Source of the DNA: Curvibacter cyanobacteriorum
GTDB taxonomy: Bacteria; Pseudomonadota; Gammaproteobacteria; Burkholderiales; Burkholderiaceae_C
NCBI RefSeq assembly: GCF_028649475.1
Contig: NZ_JAQSIP010000005.1
Location: 248,001 to 312,000, forward strand
Direction of reading: 5' to 3'
Length of the DNA stretch: 64,000 bases
This document shows, piece after piece, positions 1 through 11,697 of this stretch. Within the stretch, counting starts at the first letter, position 1. Each line of letters opens with the position of its first letter. A model generated the notes under the pieces. The model was not told where the DNA came from. It did no database searches and was given only the letters and a program-made list of their open reading frames with translations. A program made the translations under genes and the position numbers.

Positions 1-16
1 GGCCAGGCGCCGTGGC

Positions 17-811
17 TCAAAGATCGCCGTATTGCGTGGTACTGAGCGACTGCGGACGCGAATCGTCGGCATCTTCGGGCATTTCGGTGTCTTCAAAGCC
101 CGTCAAACGGCCCGCCAGGCGGGGCCCACTCTGCACACTTTGCGCCAATGCAGGCGCCTGGGCCCCCATCTCGGCCAAGGCGCGGTGGAAGGCCGCCACC
201 TCCTCGGCCTGGATCGGCTCAAAGCGCGGCGCGGCGGCGTGGCCCTGGGCCGCGGGGGCCCGCGGTGCGGCCGGCACGGCCGAAGGAAAGGACGGCGCCG
301 CGGGCTCGGTCGCCGAACCCACCGCCGACAGGGCGCCCGCACCGCGTGGCGGCAACACCCCCGTCGAGACCTGGTTGTTGGCACGCCAATACACCGACGT
401 GACCAGGATCTGGTGCCGGGCCTTGGCCGTCTGGGCCAGCAGCACCTCGATCTCGCTGAGCCGCACGCTGTCGGCGGCCACTTCGGGGGCCACGTCCATC
501 ATCACCATGAACTGGCGCCCATGCGAGTCCAGCGACAGCACCTTGAACTTGTAACGCGAGGACAGCACGCCCACACGGACCATGGTGTCGCGCACCACGG
601 TGTAGAGCAGCTCGCGCTGCTGCAGGCGCTCGGCCTTGTGGTCGGCCTTGTGTTTGACGGTGCTCGGGGCCGGGGCCGGGCCCACATCGACCCAGGCTTT
701 CTGACTGCGCTTGCCCGCACCCGGGCGGCTTTTGTCCGTGCTCGGCGCCGCCGACACCGCGGCAGGGCGACGCGGGGTCTTGCGGCCAAACAACCAGGCG
801 AACAGGGACAT
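17..811 (-). CDS. Hypothetical protein, 264 aa, function unknown
   Basis: I do not recognise this protein. The start at 811 is chosen because an AAGGA ribosome site lies about 9 nt upstream; the open frame extends further but the upstream part reads as low-complexity noise and overlaps the next gene. It opens with a short hydrophobic stretch (MSLFAWLFG), followed by a basic, Pro/Ala-rich linker to about residue 60. A predicted folded section of mixed hydrophobic and charged residues covers about 60-145, and the tail is Ala/Pro-rich and disordered-looking. The stop lies at the window edge but the gene is complete. It sits 68 bp downstream of the cyclic-nucleotide-binding gene on the same strand, so the two are probably cotranscribed. 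Confidence 0.7.
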   Translation of the reverse strand: MSLFAWLFGRKTPRRPAAVSAAPSTDKSRPGAGKRSQKAWVDVGPAPAPSTVKHKADHKAERLQQRELLYTVVRDTMVRVGVLSSRYKFKVLSLDSHGRQFMVMMDVAPEVAADSVRLSEIEVLLAQTAKARHQILVTSVYWRANNQVSTGVLPPRGAGALSAVGSATEPAAPSFPSAVPAAPRAPAAQGHAAAPRFEPIQAEEVAAFHRALAEMGAQAPALAQSVQSGPRLAGRLTGFEDTEMPEDADDSRPQSLSTTQYGDL

Positions 812-879
812 CTTTGTTGATCCTTTTTTGAACTGACACACCGGGCCGACCGGCCCTCCCTCGCGGCCCAAGCCGCCCC

Positions 880-1371
880 TCAGGTGCTGGCCACGCGGCG
901 CCGACGCTGACTGAAACGGCGCGCCATCAGCGCACCCAAACCCAGGCTGAGGCTCAGTGCAATCGCCGGTTGGCGGTTGCCCAACTCGGTGAAGCGCAGG
1001 GCCGTCAGCACCCACAAACGACTGTCGGCCCCCGCCTGCACCGTGGCCGAACGCGGCAGGTGGGAGAAAAACGCCCCCTCGCCCACCACCGACCCCGCGC
1101 CCACCAAGGCCAGGCGAATGCGGCCTTGGTCGTCCTCGAGGTGCACGCTCAGGGAGCCCGCCTCGACAAAGTACAGCGATCGGTCCTGCGCACCCCGTGC
1201 GAACAGCAGCTGCCCGCTGCCGAGGCTTTGGGGCACCAGGTAACTGTGCAAGACCTCCCACTGGGCAGGACTCAAGGCCAAGTCCAGGCGTTCGTCCTGG
1301 GGGGCATGCGCCACCGCTTGCACCAGACCCTGGATACCCGCCGGAGAAGGAGAAAAATGCGCCGTCTGCAT
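880..1371 (-). CDS. Cyclic nucleotide-binding (Crp/Fnr-like sensor) domain protein
   Basis: A 163-residue protein that is essentially one cNMP-binding beta-roll. Visible family features are the opening glycine turn (LGSGQLLFARGAQDRSLYFV), the following SLSVHLEDDQGR strand pair, and the GSVVGEGAFF phosphate-binding-type segment. There is no helix-turn-helix after the roll; instead the C-terminus is a short hydrophobic helix (SLSLGLGALMARR) ending in a basic RRRRR patch. It is thus a sensor module without an obvious DNA-binding domain, possibly membrane-attached. An alternative start at 1440 adds 23 residues; 1371 fits the domain boundary better, but neither has a strong ribosome site. The ligand is not predictable from this sequence. 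Confidence 0.75.
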   Translation of the reverse strand: MQTAHFSPSPAGIQGLVQAVAHAPQDERLDLALSPAQWEVLHSYLVPQSLGSGQLLFARGAQDRSLYFVEAGSLSVHLEDDQGRIRLALVGAGSVVGEGAFFSHLPRSATVQAGADSRLWVLTALRFTELGNRQPAIALSLSLGLGALMARRFSQRRRRVAST

Positions 1372-1451
1372 GGCACCCGAACTTAACCTCGTTACATATC
1401 GCGCACAAGCCAAGCCAGGCCAAAACCCGGGCTTGGACACATTTGTTTCAA

Positions 1452-2864
1452 CTATTTGCCGATGCAGAACTTCGAGAAGATGACCCCAAGCAGGTCATCC
1501 GAGCTGAATTCTCCGGTGATTTCATTGAGGGCCTGCTGCGCCAGGCGCAGCTCTTCGGCCAGCAGGTCGAGCGACTGGGCCTGGGCGGCCAGGCAGCGGG
1601 CCGCCATGTCGAGGTGACCCGCCACCTGTTGCAGGGCTTGCACATGGCGCTCGCGCGCGATGTAAAGGCCTTCCGGGGCCGACTGCCAGCCTGCCAGTTG
1701 CAACAGTTGTTGCCGCACCGCATCCAGGCCCTGGCCGGTGCGGGCCGACAGGTGCACGCCCTGGTAGGCCGCTGCGTGGTCGGGGCTGACCTGGTCGAGC
1801 TTGTTCCAGACCTGCAGCACCGGCACCCGGGCTGCCAGGGTTTGGTTCAGGGTGGCCTCGATGGCTTGGTCGGCGGCCTGGTAGTCGGGCTGGGCGGCGC
1901 GTGTGAGGTCGTGCAGGAACAGCACCGCGTCGGCGCCAGCGATCTCGCTCCAGGCGCGCTCGATGCCGATGCGCTCCACCTCGTCCTGGCTGTCGCGCAG
2001 GCCTGCGGTGTCGATGACGTGGATCGGCACCCCTTCGATCTGGATGGTCTGCTCCACCTTGTCGCGCGTGGTGCCGGCGATGGGGGTCACGATGGCCAGT
2101 TCGGCACCGGCCAGCGCGTTGAGCAGGGACGACTTGCCCGCGTTGGGTTGGCCCGCGATCACCACCTTGACGCCTTCACGCAGCAAGGCGCCCTGGCGGG
2201 TGCGCTGCTGCACACGGCCCAACTGGGCCTGAAGGCGGTCGAGCTGGCCCTGGGCGTCGGCCTTTTGCAGGAAGTCGATCTCTTCTTCCGGAAAGTCCAG
2301 CGTGGCCTCGACCAACATGCGCAGGTGGATCAGCGCCTCGCGCAGCTGAGCGATCTCCTGGGAGAACGCCCCCGACAGCGAGCGCCCGGCGCTGCGGGCG
2401 GCGGCTTCGGTGCTGGCGTCGATCAGGTCGGCAATCGCCTCGGCCTGGGCCAGGTCGATCTTGTCGTTGAGGAAGGCGCGCTGGGTGAACTCCCCCGGTT
2501 GGGCGACCCGCAAACCGGGCAGGCGAGCGCGCCCCGTGGTGGGGTCGATCTCGCTGGCGGCCTGCAGACAGCGCGCCAGCAGCAGTTGCAACACCACCGT
2601 GCCGCCATGGGCCTGCAACTCCAACACGTCCTCGCCGGTGTAGGAGTGGGGGGCCGGAAAGTGCAGGGCCAGCCCTTGGTCAATGGCCTGACCCTGGGCG
2701 TCGCGCAGCGGCAGGTAGGTGGCCTCGCGTGGGCGCAGGGCGCGGCCACACAGGGCGGTGACCAGGGACTTCACGTCGGGGCCACTGACGCGCACGATGC
2801 CCACCGCACCCCGGCCCGGGGCGGTGGCAATGGCGACGATTGGATCAGAGTTGCGGGCCAGCAT
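1452..2864 (-). CDS. mnmE: tRNA modification GTPase MnmE (TrmE)
   Basis: MnmE, with MnmG, installs the 5-carboxymethylaminomethyl group on wobble uridine 34 of certain tRNAs in the cytoplasm. The 470-residue length is normal for the family. The N-terminal tetrahydrofolate-binding domain covers about 1-120, helical segments flank the G domain, and the G motifs are intact: P-loop GQPNAGKS at 238-245, DTAGLR at 285-290 and NKLD at 354-357. The C-terminus is the family hallmark CIGK with its catalytic cysteine. It follows yidC on the same strand, the usual proteobacterial order, but a terminator-like hairpin lies between them, so it may have its own promoter. The partner mnmG is not in this window. 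Confidence 0.97.
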   Translation of the reverse strand: MLARNSDPIVAIATAPGRGAVGIVRVSGPDVKSLVTALCGRALRPREATYLPLRDAQGQAIDQGLALHFPAPHSYTGEDVLELQAHGGTVVLQLLLARCLQAASEIDPTTGRARLPGLRVAQPGEFTQRAFLNDKIDLAQAEAIADLIDASTEAAARSAGRSLSGAFSQEIAQLREALIHLRMLVEATLDFPEEEIDFLQKADAQGQLDRLQAQLGRVQQRTRQGALLREGVKVVIAGQPNAGKSSLLNALAGAELAIVTPIAGTTRDKVEQTIQIEGVPIHVIDTAGLRDSQDEVERIGIERAWSEIAGADAVLFLHDLTRAAQPDYQAADQAIEATLNQTLAARVPVLQVWNKLDQVSPDHAAAYQGVHLSARTGQGLDAVRQQLLQLAGWQSAPEGLYIARERHVQALQQVAGHLDMAARCLAAQAQSLDLLAEELRLAQQALNEITGEFSSDDLLGVIFSKFCIGK

Positions 2865-2881
2865 GGGCGAAGGCTTTCATC

Positions 2882-2914
2882 AAAAAAGGCCGCCCAACTT
2901 GCGCTGGACGGCCT
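2882..2914 (-). terminator. Rho-independent terminator between yidC and mnmE
   Basis: Read on the minus strand, an AGGCCGTCC / GGGCGGCCT stem (one T-G wobble) closes a 10-nt loop and is followed directly by six T residues (2882-2887 on the plus strand). It lies 25 bp after the yidC stop and 18 bp before the mnmE start codon, so it probably ends or attenuates the rpmH-rnpA-yidD-yidC transcript. Confidence 0.7.
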
Positions 2915-2938
2915 GGGGGTTCACGGCAACCGAGGGGC

Positions 2939-4588
2939 TCAGTTGACGCCGAGTCGTCGGTTGATCACCCACTGCTGGGCGATGGACAGGATGTTGTTGG
3001 TGATCCAGTACAGCACCAGACCGGCCGGGAACTGGAAGAACATGACGCTGAACACCAGGGGCATGATCCACATCATCTTGGCCTGCATCGGGTCCGGCGG
3101 CGTCGGGTTGAGCCAGGTTTGCAGCAGGGTGGTGCCGGTCATGACCAGGGGCAGGATGTAGTAGGGGTCCTTGACCGAGAGGTCGGTGATCCAGCCGATC
3201 CAGGGCGCGTTGCTCATCTCAACGCTGGACGACAGCACCGAGTACAGCGCAATGAAAACCGGGATCTGGATCAGGATGGGCAGGCAGCCGCCCATCGGGT
3301 TGACCTTCTCTTCGCGGTAGATGCGCATCATCTCCTGCTGCATCTGCTGCGGCTTGTCCTTCAGGCGCTCACGCATTTCGGTGATCTTCGGGTTGATGGC
3401 CTTCATGCGGGCCATGCTCGAATACGCCTTGGCATTGAGCCAATAGAAGGCCGCCTTGAGCAGCACCACCAGGGCCACGATCGACCAGCCCCAGTTGCCG
3501 ATGTAGCTGTGCAGCTGGTCCAGCAGCCAGTACAGCGGCTTGGCCAGGATGGTCAGCCAGCCGTAGTCCTTGACCAGTTCCAGGCCAGGGGTCAGGGCTT
3601 CGAGCTTCTTCTCTTCTTCAGGGCCGGCATAGAGGCGGGCGTCGATGGTTTGACGCTCACCCGGGGCCAGGGTGTTGAGCGGGGTGATCATGCCGACCGA
3701 GTACAGGTTCTCGGACACCTTGCGCATGAACAGCTCGCGCTGGATGCCGTCGCCCAGCAACCAGGCGCTGGCGAAATAGTGCTGCACCATCGCGACGAAG
3801 CCGTTGCTGGCTTGCTTCTCGATGTCGACCTTGCCCTTGTCGATGTCCTTGAACTCGGCCTTCTGGTACTTCTGGGCGTCGGTGTAGACGGCCGGGCCCG
3901 TGAAGGTGGACGAGAACGGCACATCGCCGTCTTGCTTGTTGCCGTCACGCACCAGCTGCAGGTACAGCTGCGGCGACACCGGGGCGGTGCCGGTGTTGAC
4001 CACTTCGTGGCGCACGCCGATGTCGTAGGCGCCGCGGCGCAGGGTGAAGGACTTGATCAGCTTGACGCCACCGAGGTCACCCGATTCGAAACGGACCACC
4101 AGTTCGTTGTCGCCGTCCTTGAGCTCGCGCGGGCCGGGCATCAGGGTCATGGCGGTCTTGTGGGTGGGGAAGCTGCCGCCCAGCAGGCCCGTCTGCGCCA
4201 CATAGACTTGCTCGGGGGTTTCGGCCATCAGCGTGAAGTGACGGCTCTTGTCCTTGAGGTCCACATACTTGAGCAGGTCGACGCCCACCAGCGAGGCCCC
4301 TTCGGTGTCGAAGGTCAGCTGGAACACATCCGACAGGATCTTGACGCGCTCACGCGGGGCCGCAGGCGCAGCGGCGCCTGGCACCGCGGCCACACCGCTG
4401 GATGCGGCCGGCAGCGCTGCCGTGGCCGCTGCGGCGGGGGTCGCCGGCTTGGTCTCGGCCGGCGCGGTGGCGGCGGGGCCGGGGAAGAACGTGGCCTTGT
4501 TGCCGGTGTGGATCTGCCACTTGTCCCACAAGAGGACCATGGAGAACCCGAAGATCACCCACAAGATGGTGCGGCGAATGTCGTTCAT
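2939..4588 (-). CDS. yidC: Membrane protein insertase YidC
   Basis: YidC (Oxa1 family) inserts and folds inner-membrane proteins, alone or with SecYEG. The 549-residue protein has the Gram-negative layout: an N-terminal membrane helix (about 6-22), an Ala/Pro-rich linker, a large periplasmic beta domain (about 75-330), and the conserved five-helix 60KD_IMP domain at the C-terminus. Family-typical segments there include MGGCLPILIQIPVFIALY and PAGLVLYWITNNILS. The start at 4588 (MNDIRRTIL) has an AAGAAG ribosome site and overlaps the yidD stop as ATGA. The longer open frame upstream is only yidD read in another frame. Confidence 0.97.
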   Translation of the reverse strand: MNDIRRTILWVIFGFSMVLLWDKWQIHTGNKATFFPGPAATAPAETKPATPAAAATAALPAASSGVAAVPGAAAPAAPRERVKILSDVFQLTFDTEGASLVGVDLLKYVDLKDKSRHFTLMAETPEQVYVAQTGLLGGSFPTHKTAMTLMPGPRELKDGDNELVVRFESGDLGGVKLIKSFTLRRGAYDIGVRHEVVNTGTAPVSPQLYLQLVRDGNKQDGDVPFSSTFTGPAVYTDAQKYQKAEFKDIDKGKVDIEKQASNGFVAMVQHYFASAWLLGDGIQRELFMRKVSENLYSVGMITPLNTLAPGERQTIDARLYAGPEEEKKLEALTPGLELVKDYGWLTILAKPLYWLLDQLHSYIGNWGWSIVALVVLLKAAFYWLNAKAYSSMARMKAINPKITEMRERLKDKPQQMQQEMMRIYREEKVNPMGGCLPILIQIPVFIALYSVLSSSVEMSNAPWIGWITDLSVKDPYYILPLVMTGTTLLQTWLNPTPPDPMQAKMMWIMPLVFSVMFFQFPAGLVLYWITNNILSIAQQWVINRRLGVN

Positions 4589-4869
4589 GAAGACTTCTTT
4601 TGCGAAGAATGTTGGGAAGAGGGGGTGCACAGGGTGCGGAACAGGCGGGGCCGCTCCGTGGGCACCGGATCGGCGCCGCCCGCACACCAGGGGTGGCAGC
4701 GTAACAGACGGTGGGCCGTCAGGTAACTCCCGGCCGCCGCGCCGTGCTGGTCCAAAGCCTGCAGGGCATAGGCCGAACAGGTGGGCTCAAAGCGGCAGGC
4801 CGAGCCCAGCCAGGGGCTGAGCAGCAAGCGGTAGCCTTTCACCAGGCCGATCAGCAGGGCCTTGATCAT
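4585..4869 (-). CDS. yidD: Membrane protein insertion efficiency factor YidD
   Basis: A 94-residue member of the YidD (haemolytic domain, DUF37) family, a small membrane-associated protein that assists YidC-dependent insertion. Conserved features seen are the LLSPWLG segment, the paired cysteines in CRFEPTCSAYA and the following RLLRCHPWCAGGADPVP block. Both ends overlap neighbours by 4 nt (ATGA): the start overlaps the rnpA stop and the stop overlaps the yidC start, so the three genes are translationally coupled. The Ser/Gln/Lys-rich tail after position 80 is variable in the family. Confidence 0.95.
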   Translation of the reverse strand: MIKALLIGLVKGYRLLLSPWLGSACRFEPTCSAYALQALDQHGAAAGSYLTAHRLLRCHPWCAGGADPVPTERPRLFRTLCTPSSQHSSQKKSS

Positions 4870-5408
4870 GCGTTACCCGTGGAAGTCGTGGGGGCATGGG
4901 CCGCCGCAGGCTGTGGCGCGGCAGCGACCGCCGGAGGGGCGGCGGGCTTGACCACCGGCTTGCCCGGCTGGACGCAGGCCTTGCGCAGCAGCTGGGTCAG
5001 CTCGGTGCGCACCGCCTGCTTGAGCACCTCGGAGGTGGCACTGATGAACTGCTTGCGGTCAAAACCAGCACGCAGCCGCACCACATGGGCGGCGGGCATC
5101 AGGCGGGGCTCGAACTCTCGGGCCAACTGGTAGATCTGGCGCTTGATGGTGTTGCGGGTCACCGCCCGCTTGGCCCAGCGCTTGGGCACCATGGCCCCCA
5201 GCCAGACCGTGGGTTGGCCACCGGAAACGACAAAAAGAGCCTGACTCTCTCGCTCAGGCGAGACGTCAGGCCCTTCAGGGGGCAGATCGGCGGCTGCCGG
5301 GGCAGCGGCCGTCAAAGCCAGGCGGTGCAAGGCGAAATGCGGCGTGCGAGACACCGTACCGCCCGCCATCGCGGCTTGGAACTGCGGGCGGGTTTTGAGC
5401 CTTAGCAC
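4866..5408 (-). CDS. rnpA: Ribonuclease P protein component, extended form
   Basis: RnpA is the protein subunit of RNase P, which removes the 5' leader of precursor tRNAs. The RNR-type signature is present (KRAVTRNTIKRQIYQ), as is the N-terminal LKTRPQFQAAM region. At 180 residues it is clearly longer than the usual 110-125. The excess is an Ala/Pro-rich insert at about residues 33-55 and a C-terminal Pro/Ala-rich tail after about 148 ending in PTTSTGNA. These additions look disordered and low in complexity. The gene starts 36 bp downstream of the rpmH stop and is coupled to yidD by an ATGA overlap. Confidence 0.93.
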   Translation of the reverse strand: MLRLKTRPQFQAAMAGGTVSRTPHFALHRLALTAAAPAAADLPPEGPDVSPERESQALFVVSGGQPTVWLGAMVPKRWAKRAVTRNTIKRQIYQLAREFEPRLMPAAHVVRLRAGFDRKQFISATSEVLKQAVRTELTQLLRKACVQPGKPVVKPAAPPAVAAAPQPAAAHAPTTSTGNA

Positions 5409-5444
5409 GCGAGCAGCCCGGAGTTCACCAGGCCAGGGCTGAAC

Positions 5445-5579
5445 TTAGACAGCCAGACGCTTGCGGCCCTTGGCGCGGCGTGCGTTGATCACAGCACGGC
5501 CACCACGGGTCTTCATGCGGACCAGGAAACCGTGGGTACGGGCGCGGCGGATTTTGGAAGGTTGGTAAGTGCGTTTCAT
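5445..5579 (-). CDS. rpmH: 50S ribosomal protein L34
   Basis: A 44-residue protein beginning [18 protein letters not shown] and ending GRKRLAV, an unmistakable bacterial L34 of exactly the usual length. An AAGGA ribosome site lies 7 nt before the ATG. It is the first gene of the minus-strand rpmH-rnpA-yidD-yidC run, diverging from dnaA across a 340-bp gap. Confidence 0.98.
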   Translation of the reverse strand: MKRTYQPSKIRRARTHGFLVRMKTRGGRAVINARRAKGRKRLAV

Positions 5580-5919
5580 GATGAATTCCTTGAGTGTTCA
5601 GTTCTGGCCATTCGTTCATGCACTGCCAGCGCGGCCGGTCCGAAATCGCCTTGCGACGCTCTTGAAACCACCTCACCAACGGCGCCCAAACCCGGGGCCT
5701 TGATCAAATCGCCCTGAACGCTTTCAGGGAAACCAATGATTATCGCAACATTTGCGGTCATCCACAAGCCCAATCACAAACCAAGGGTTTTGACCAGCCC
5801 CGGCCCAGGAGCCCCCAGCGCGCGGGGTCATCGGCCGCTCAGGTTGTGGATAACTCTTTGACAAACTAGAATCACGCCCGCTGTCCGCAATTGACTATCC
5901 ACAGAAATACAGACCAAGA
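5580..5919. promoter_or_regulatory. rpmH-dnaA divergent intergenic region with DnaA boxes
   Basis: This 340-bp gap is where many bacteria carry oriC. It contains one perfect DnaA box (5845-5853, minus orientation) and two one-mismatch boxes, TCATCCACA at 5758-5766 and CTATCCACA at 5895-5903. A plausible dnaA promoter is TTGTGG (5844-5849), 17 nt, TAGAAT (5867-5872); its -35 overlaps the perfect box, which would let DnaA repress its own gene. I see no DnaA-trio repeats and no long AT-rich unwinding stretch, so the case for an origin here is weaker than for 45.2-46.6 kb. Confidence 0.6.
5845..5853 (-). promoter_or_regulatory. Perfect DnaA box overlapping the putative dnaA -35
   Basis: The minus strand reads TTATCCACA exactly. 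It overlaps the proposed -35 hexamer of dnaA, the arrangement expected for autoregulation. Confidence 0.75.
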
Positions 5920-7332
5920 ATGACCGAGGGAAACCTGAACGGCGCCACTGAGAGCGACCTCCCGAACGCAGGACACAGCCTCTGGCAAGCATGCGTAGAA
6001 CAACTGGCCCAAGAGCTGCCAGAACAACAATTCAACACCTGGATCAAGCCCCTGGTGGCCCAGGCCCCGGACGACCTGTCCAAGATCACCCTCTTCGTCG
6101 CCAACCGCTTCAAGCTCGACTGGATCCGGGCGCAGTACGCCAGCAAGATCAGCCAGATGCTGGAACGCCTGTACGGCCAGGCCGTGCCCGTTGAGTTAGC
6201 GCTCACTCAGCGCGAACAGCCCGCCAGGTCTTTCACGCCCCCCAGCGCCCCCGAAGCCGGCCAAGCCCCCGAACCCGTGGCGGCCGCCGAGGACGCCGGG
6301 GCCGGTGGCTTCAAGAACCGGCTCAACGCGGGCCTGACGTTCGACACCCTGGTGGAGGGCACGGCCAACCGCATGGCGCGCGCTGCCGCCATGCACGTGG
6401 CGGGCATGCCCGGCCACCTGTACAACCCCCTGTTCATCTACGGGGGCGTGGGCCTGGGCAAGACCCACTTGATGCACGCAGTGGGCAACCGCCTGCTGGC
6501 CGACAAGCCGGACTCCAAAGTTCTCTACATCCATGCCGAACAGTTCGTGTCGGATGTGGTTAAGGCGTACCAGCGCAAGGCCTTTGACGAGTTCAAGGAG
6601 CGCTACCACTCGCTGGACCTGCTGCTCATCGACGACGTGCAGTTCTTTGCCAACAAGGACCGCACCCAGGAAGAGTTCTTCAACGCCTTTGAAGCGCTGC
6701 TGGCCAAAAAGTCGCACATCGTGATGACCAGCGACACTTACCCCAAGGGCCTGGCCGACATCCATGAGCGGCTGGTGTCGCGCTTCGACTCGGGCCTGAC
6801 CGTGGCCATCGAGCCGCCCGAGCTCGAGATGCGGGTCGCGATTCTGATCAACAAAGCGCGCGCCGAAGCCACCGAAATGCCCGAAGAAGTGGCGTTTTTC
6901 GTGGCCAAGAACGTGCGCTCGAACGTGCGCGAACTCGAAGGGGCGCTGCGCAAGATCCTGGCTTACTCGCGCTTCAACCAGAAGGAAATCTCGATCCAGC
7001 TGGCCCGCGAGGCCCTGCGCGACCTGCTGTCCATCCAGAACCGCCAGATCAGCGTCGAGAACATCCAGAAGACGGTGGCCGACTACTACAAGATCAAAGT
7101 CGCCGACATGTACAGCAAGAAGCGCCCGGCCAGCATCGCGCGGCCGCGCCAGATTGCCATGTACCTGGCCAAGGAGCTGACGCAGAAGAGCCTGCCTGAG
7201 ATCGGCGAGCTGTTTGGCGGGCGCGACCACACCACGGTGCTCCACGCGGTGCGCAAGATCGCCGGTGAACGCCAGCAGCTGACCGAGCTGAATCAGCAGC
7301 TGCACGTGCTGGAGCAAACCCTCAAGGGCTGA
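5920..7332 (+). CDS. dnaA: Chromosomal replication initiator protein DnaA
   Basis: DnaA is the AAA+ initiator that binds DnaA boxes, melts the origin and recruits the helicase. All four domains are recognisable in 470 residues: domain I (about 18-95, LWQACVEQL onward), a Pro/Ala-rich linker (about 96-130), and the AAA+ core with Walker [10 protein letters not shown] at 175-183 and Walker B IDDVQF at 237-242. The C-terminal DNA-binding domain carries the signature [10 protein letters not shown] from residue 434. The box-binding residues look intact, so standard TTATCCACA recognition is expected. dnaN follows after a 181-bp spacer in which I found no other gene. Confidence 0.98.
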   Translation: MTEGNLNGATESDLPNAGHSLWQACVEQLAQELPEQQFNTWIKPLVAQAPDDLSKITLFVANRFKLDWIRAQYASKISQMLERLYGQAVPVELALTQREQPARSFTPPSAPEAGQAPEPVAAAEDAGAGGFKNRLNAGLTFDTLVEGTANRMARAAAMHVAGMPGHLYNPLFIYGGVGLGKTHLMHAVGNRLLADKPDSKVLYIHAEQFVSDVVKAYQRKAFDEFKERYHSLDLLLIDDVQFFANKDRTQEEFFNAFEALLAKKSHIVMTSDTYPKGLADIHERLVSRFDSGLTVAIEPPELEMRVAILINKARAEATEMPEEVAFFVAKNVRSNVRELEGALRKILAYSRFNQKEISIQLAREALRDLLSIQNRQISVENIQKTVADYYKIKVADMYSKKRPASIARPRQIAMYLAKELTQKSLPEIGELFGGRDHTTVLHAVRKIAGERQQLTELNQQLHVLEQTLKG

Positions 7333-7513
7333 ACCCCGCACAGGCCCCCTGGCTGTGACGCCCGACACACAAGTGCAGCGTCTGCATCAAAAGGCCTTGA
7401 AAAACAGAGAAAATGGCGTGTTTGCAGGGAGGTTGCAGGTCGGTACCGCCGCACCGGCCCAGCACCCGAACGTCGTCTGATGACACAGCAAAGAACTTGA
7501 ACAAGAGGTTGAC

Positions 7514-8620
7514 ATGATCGTCCTGAAGGCAACACAAGACAAAGTCCTGTCGGTTCTGCAATCGGTGGCCGGCATCGTGGAGCGGCGCCACACCCTGCCC
7601 ATACTGGCCAACGTGCTGATCCGCAAGACCGGTGGGTCCTTGCAACTGACCACCAGCGATCTGGAAATCCAGATCCGCACCACCGCGGAGCTGGACGGCG
7701 ATGCCGGCAACTTCACCACCACCGTGGGCGCCCGCAAGCTGATCGACATCCTGCGCACCATGCCGGGCGACCAGACCGTGAGCCTGGAGTCGAGCCAAAG
7801 CAAGCTGATCCTGAAGGGCGGCAAGAGCCGCTTCACGCTGCAAACCCTGCCGGCCGAAGACTTTCCGCTGGTGCAAGAGGCCGCCAACTTCGGCCCCGTG
7901 TTCAGCGTGCCGCAGAAAACCCTCAAGAGCCTGCTGGGTCAAGTGTCGTTCGCGATGGCTGTGCACGACATTCGCTACTACCTGAACGGCATCCTGTTCG
8001 TGGCCGAGGGCAAGACCCTGAGCCTGGTCGCCACCGACGGCCACCGCCTGGCCTTTGCCTCGGCGACGCTGGACGTCGAAGTGCCCAAGCAAGAAGTCAT
8101 CCTGCCGCGCAAGACCGTGCTGGAACTGCAGCGCCTGCTGTCCGATGCCGAAGGCGGCATCGAGATGCAGTTCGCCAACAACCAGGCCAAGTTCAGCTTT
8201 GACGGCATGGAGTTCGTCACCAAGCTGGTCGAAGGCAAGTTCCCCGACTACAACCGCGTGATCCCCAAGGGCCACCGCAACAGCCTGACGCTGGGCCGCA
8301 CCACCCTGCTGGCCAGCCTGCAGCGCACCGCCATCCTGACCAGCGACAAGTTCAAGGGCGTGCGCCTGAACCTCGAGCCCGGCACGCTGCGCATCGCGTC
8401 GAGCAACGCCGAGCAGGAAGAGGCCGTGGACGAACTCGACATCGACTACGGTGGCGACACCATCGAGATCGGCTTCAACGTCACCTACCTGATCGACGCC
8501 CTGGGCAACATGGACCAGGACATGGTGAAGGTGGAGCTGTCGGACTCCAACAGCTCGGCCTTGATGACCATCCCCGACAACGAGAGCTTCAAGTACGTGG
8601 TCATGCCGATGCGCATCTGA
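7514..8620 (+). CDS. dnaN: DNA polymerase III sliding clamp (beta subunit)
   Basis: The beta clamp, a ring-forming processivity factor for DNA polymerase III. The 368-residue length and three-repeat organisation match the family. It opens MIVLKATQDKVLSVLQSVAG and ends YVVMPMRI, the conserved C-terminal M-P-M-R-L/I strand. It lies between dnaA and gyrB in the classical order; the spacers (181 and 112 bp) leave room for separate promoters. Confidence 0.98.
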   Translation: MIVLKATQDKVLSVLQSVAGIVERRHTLPILANVLIRKTGGSLQLTTSDLEIQIRTTAELDGDAGNFTTTVGARKLIDILRTMPGDQTVSLESSQSKLILKGGKSRFTLQTLPAEDFPLVQEAANFGPVFSVPQKTLKSLLGQVSFAMAVHDIRYYLNGILFVAEGKTLSLVATDGHRLAFASATLDVEVPKQEVILPRKTVLELQRLLSDAEGGIEMQFANNQAKFSFDGMEFVTKLVEGKFPDYNRVIPKGHRNSLTLGRTTLLASLQRTAILTSDKFKGVRLNLEPGTLRIASSNAEQEEAVDELDIDYGGDTIEIGFNVTYLIDALGNMDQDMVKVELSDSNSSALMTIPDNESFKYVVMPMRI

Positions 8621-8668
8621 GCCTTTGGAACCCCTGGCCTTGCGCACCACGCCACACCCTTGAACCTG

Positions 8669-8700
8669 ACCCGCGTTGAACCCCGTTGTTCACCGCGGGT
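8669..8700 (+). terminator. Possible weak terminator after dnaN
   Basis: An ACCCGCG / CGCGGGT stem of 7 bp with an 18-nt loop, followed by TTTGGTT. It lies about 50 bp after the dnaN stop. The T-run is poor, so termination may be partial or Rho-dependent. Confidence 0.35.
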
Positions 8701-8720
8701 TTGGTTCATCAAGAGATTGA

Positions 8721-11351
<2,631 letters not shown>

Positions 11352-11358
11352 TGGGGAT

Positions 11359-11415
11359 GGGCGGCTGACAAGCCGCCCCCGACGTTGATCAAAACGCCCG
11401 GTTCCCCGGGCGTTT
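11359..11415 (+). terminator. Hairpins after gyrB
   Basis: Two hairpins follow the gyrB stop. The first is GGGCGGCT (11359-11366) with AGCCGCCC (11371-11378). The second is AAACGCCCGG (11392-11401), loop TTCC, CCGGGCGTTT (11406-11415). The second has A and T at its ends and resembles a bidirectional terminator. Confidence 0.6.
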
Positions 11416-11697
11416 GACTTGGGGCCGATGACATCGGACACCGTGCCCTGCGAATGCCGCTGCCCTGCTCAGCCAGTCAGTCAACAAGCCTGCTGAATGC
11501 CGTGGGCTGAACGCGTCCCTGTGGGCGTGGGCGGTTTCCTATACTCGCACTTCGAGCTGGCCGTGGCTGGCCAAGCCAAACCAAGCCTTGCGGTGCGGTC
11601 CGCCGCGTCCGTTGGCTCTGCCTGGCCCGAAAAGTTCAGCGGATCAGGCGGCCGACACCCCGCCATCGCGGCCGCCCAATCGACGACGCCCACACCC
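11416..11697. other. Intergenic stretch before the SUKH gene
   Basis: With the gyrB hairpins this makes a 346-bp gap. Open frames crossing it are continuations or shadows without a ribosome site or recognisable protein. I see no repeat, RNA or operator that I can support. Confidence 0.5.

Noticed and set aside
5741-5749. TTATCGCAA-like DnaA box in the rpmH-dnaA gap
   Set aside because: It differs from the consensus at the core positions, so it was left out of the box list.
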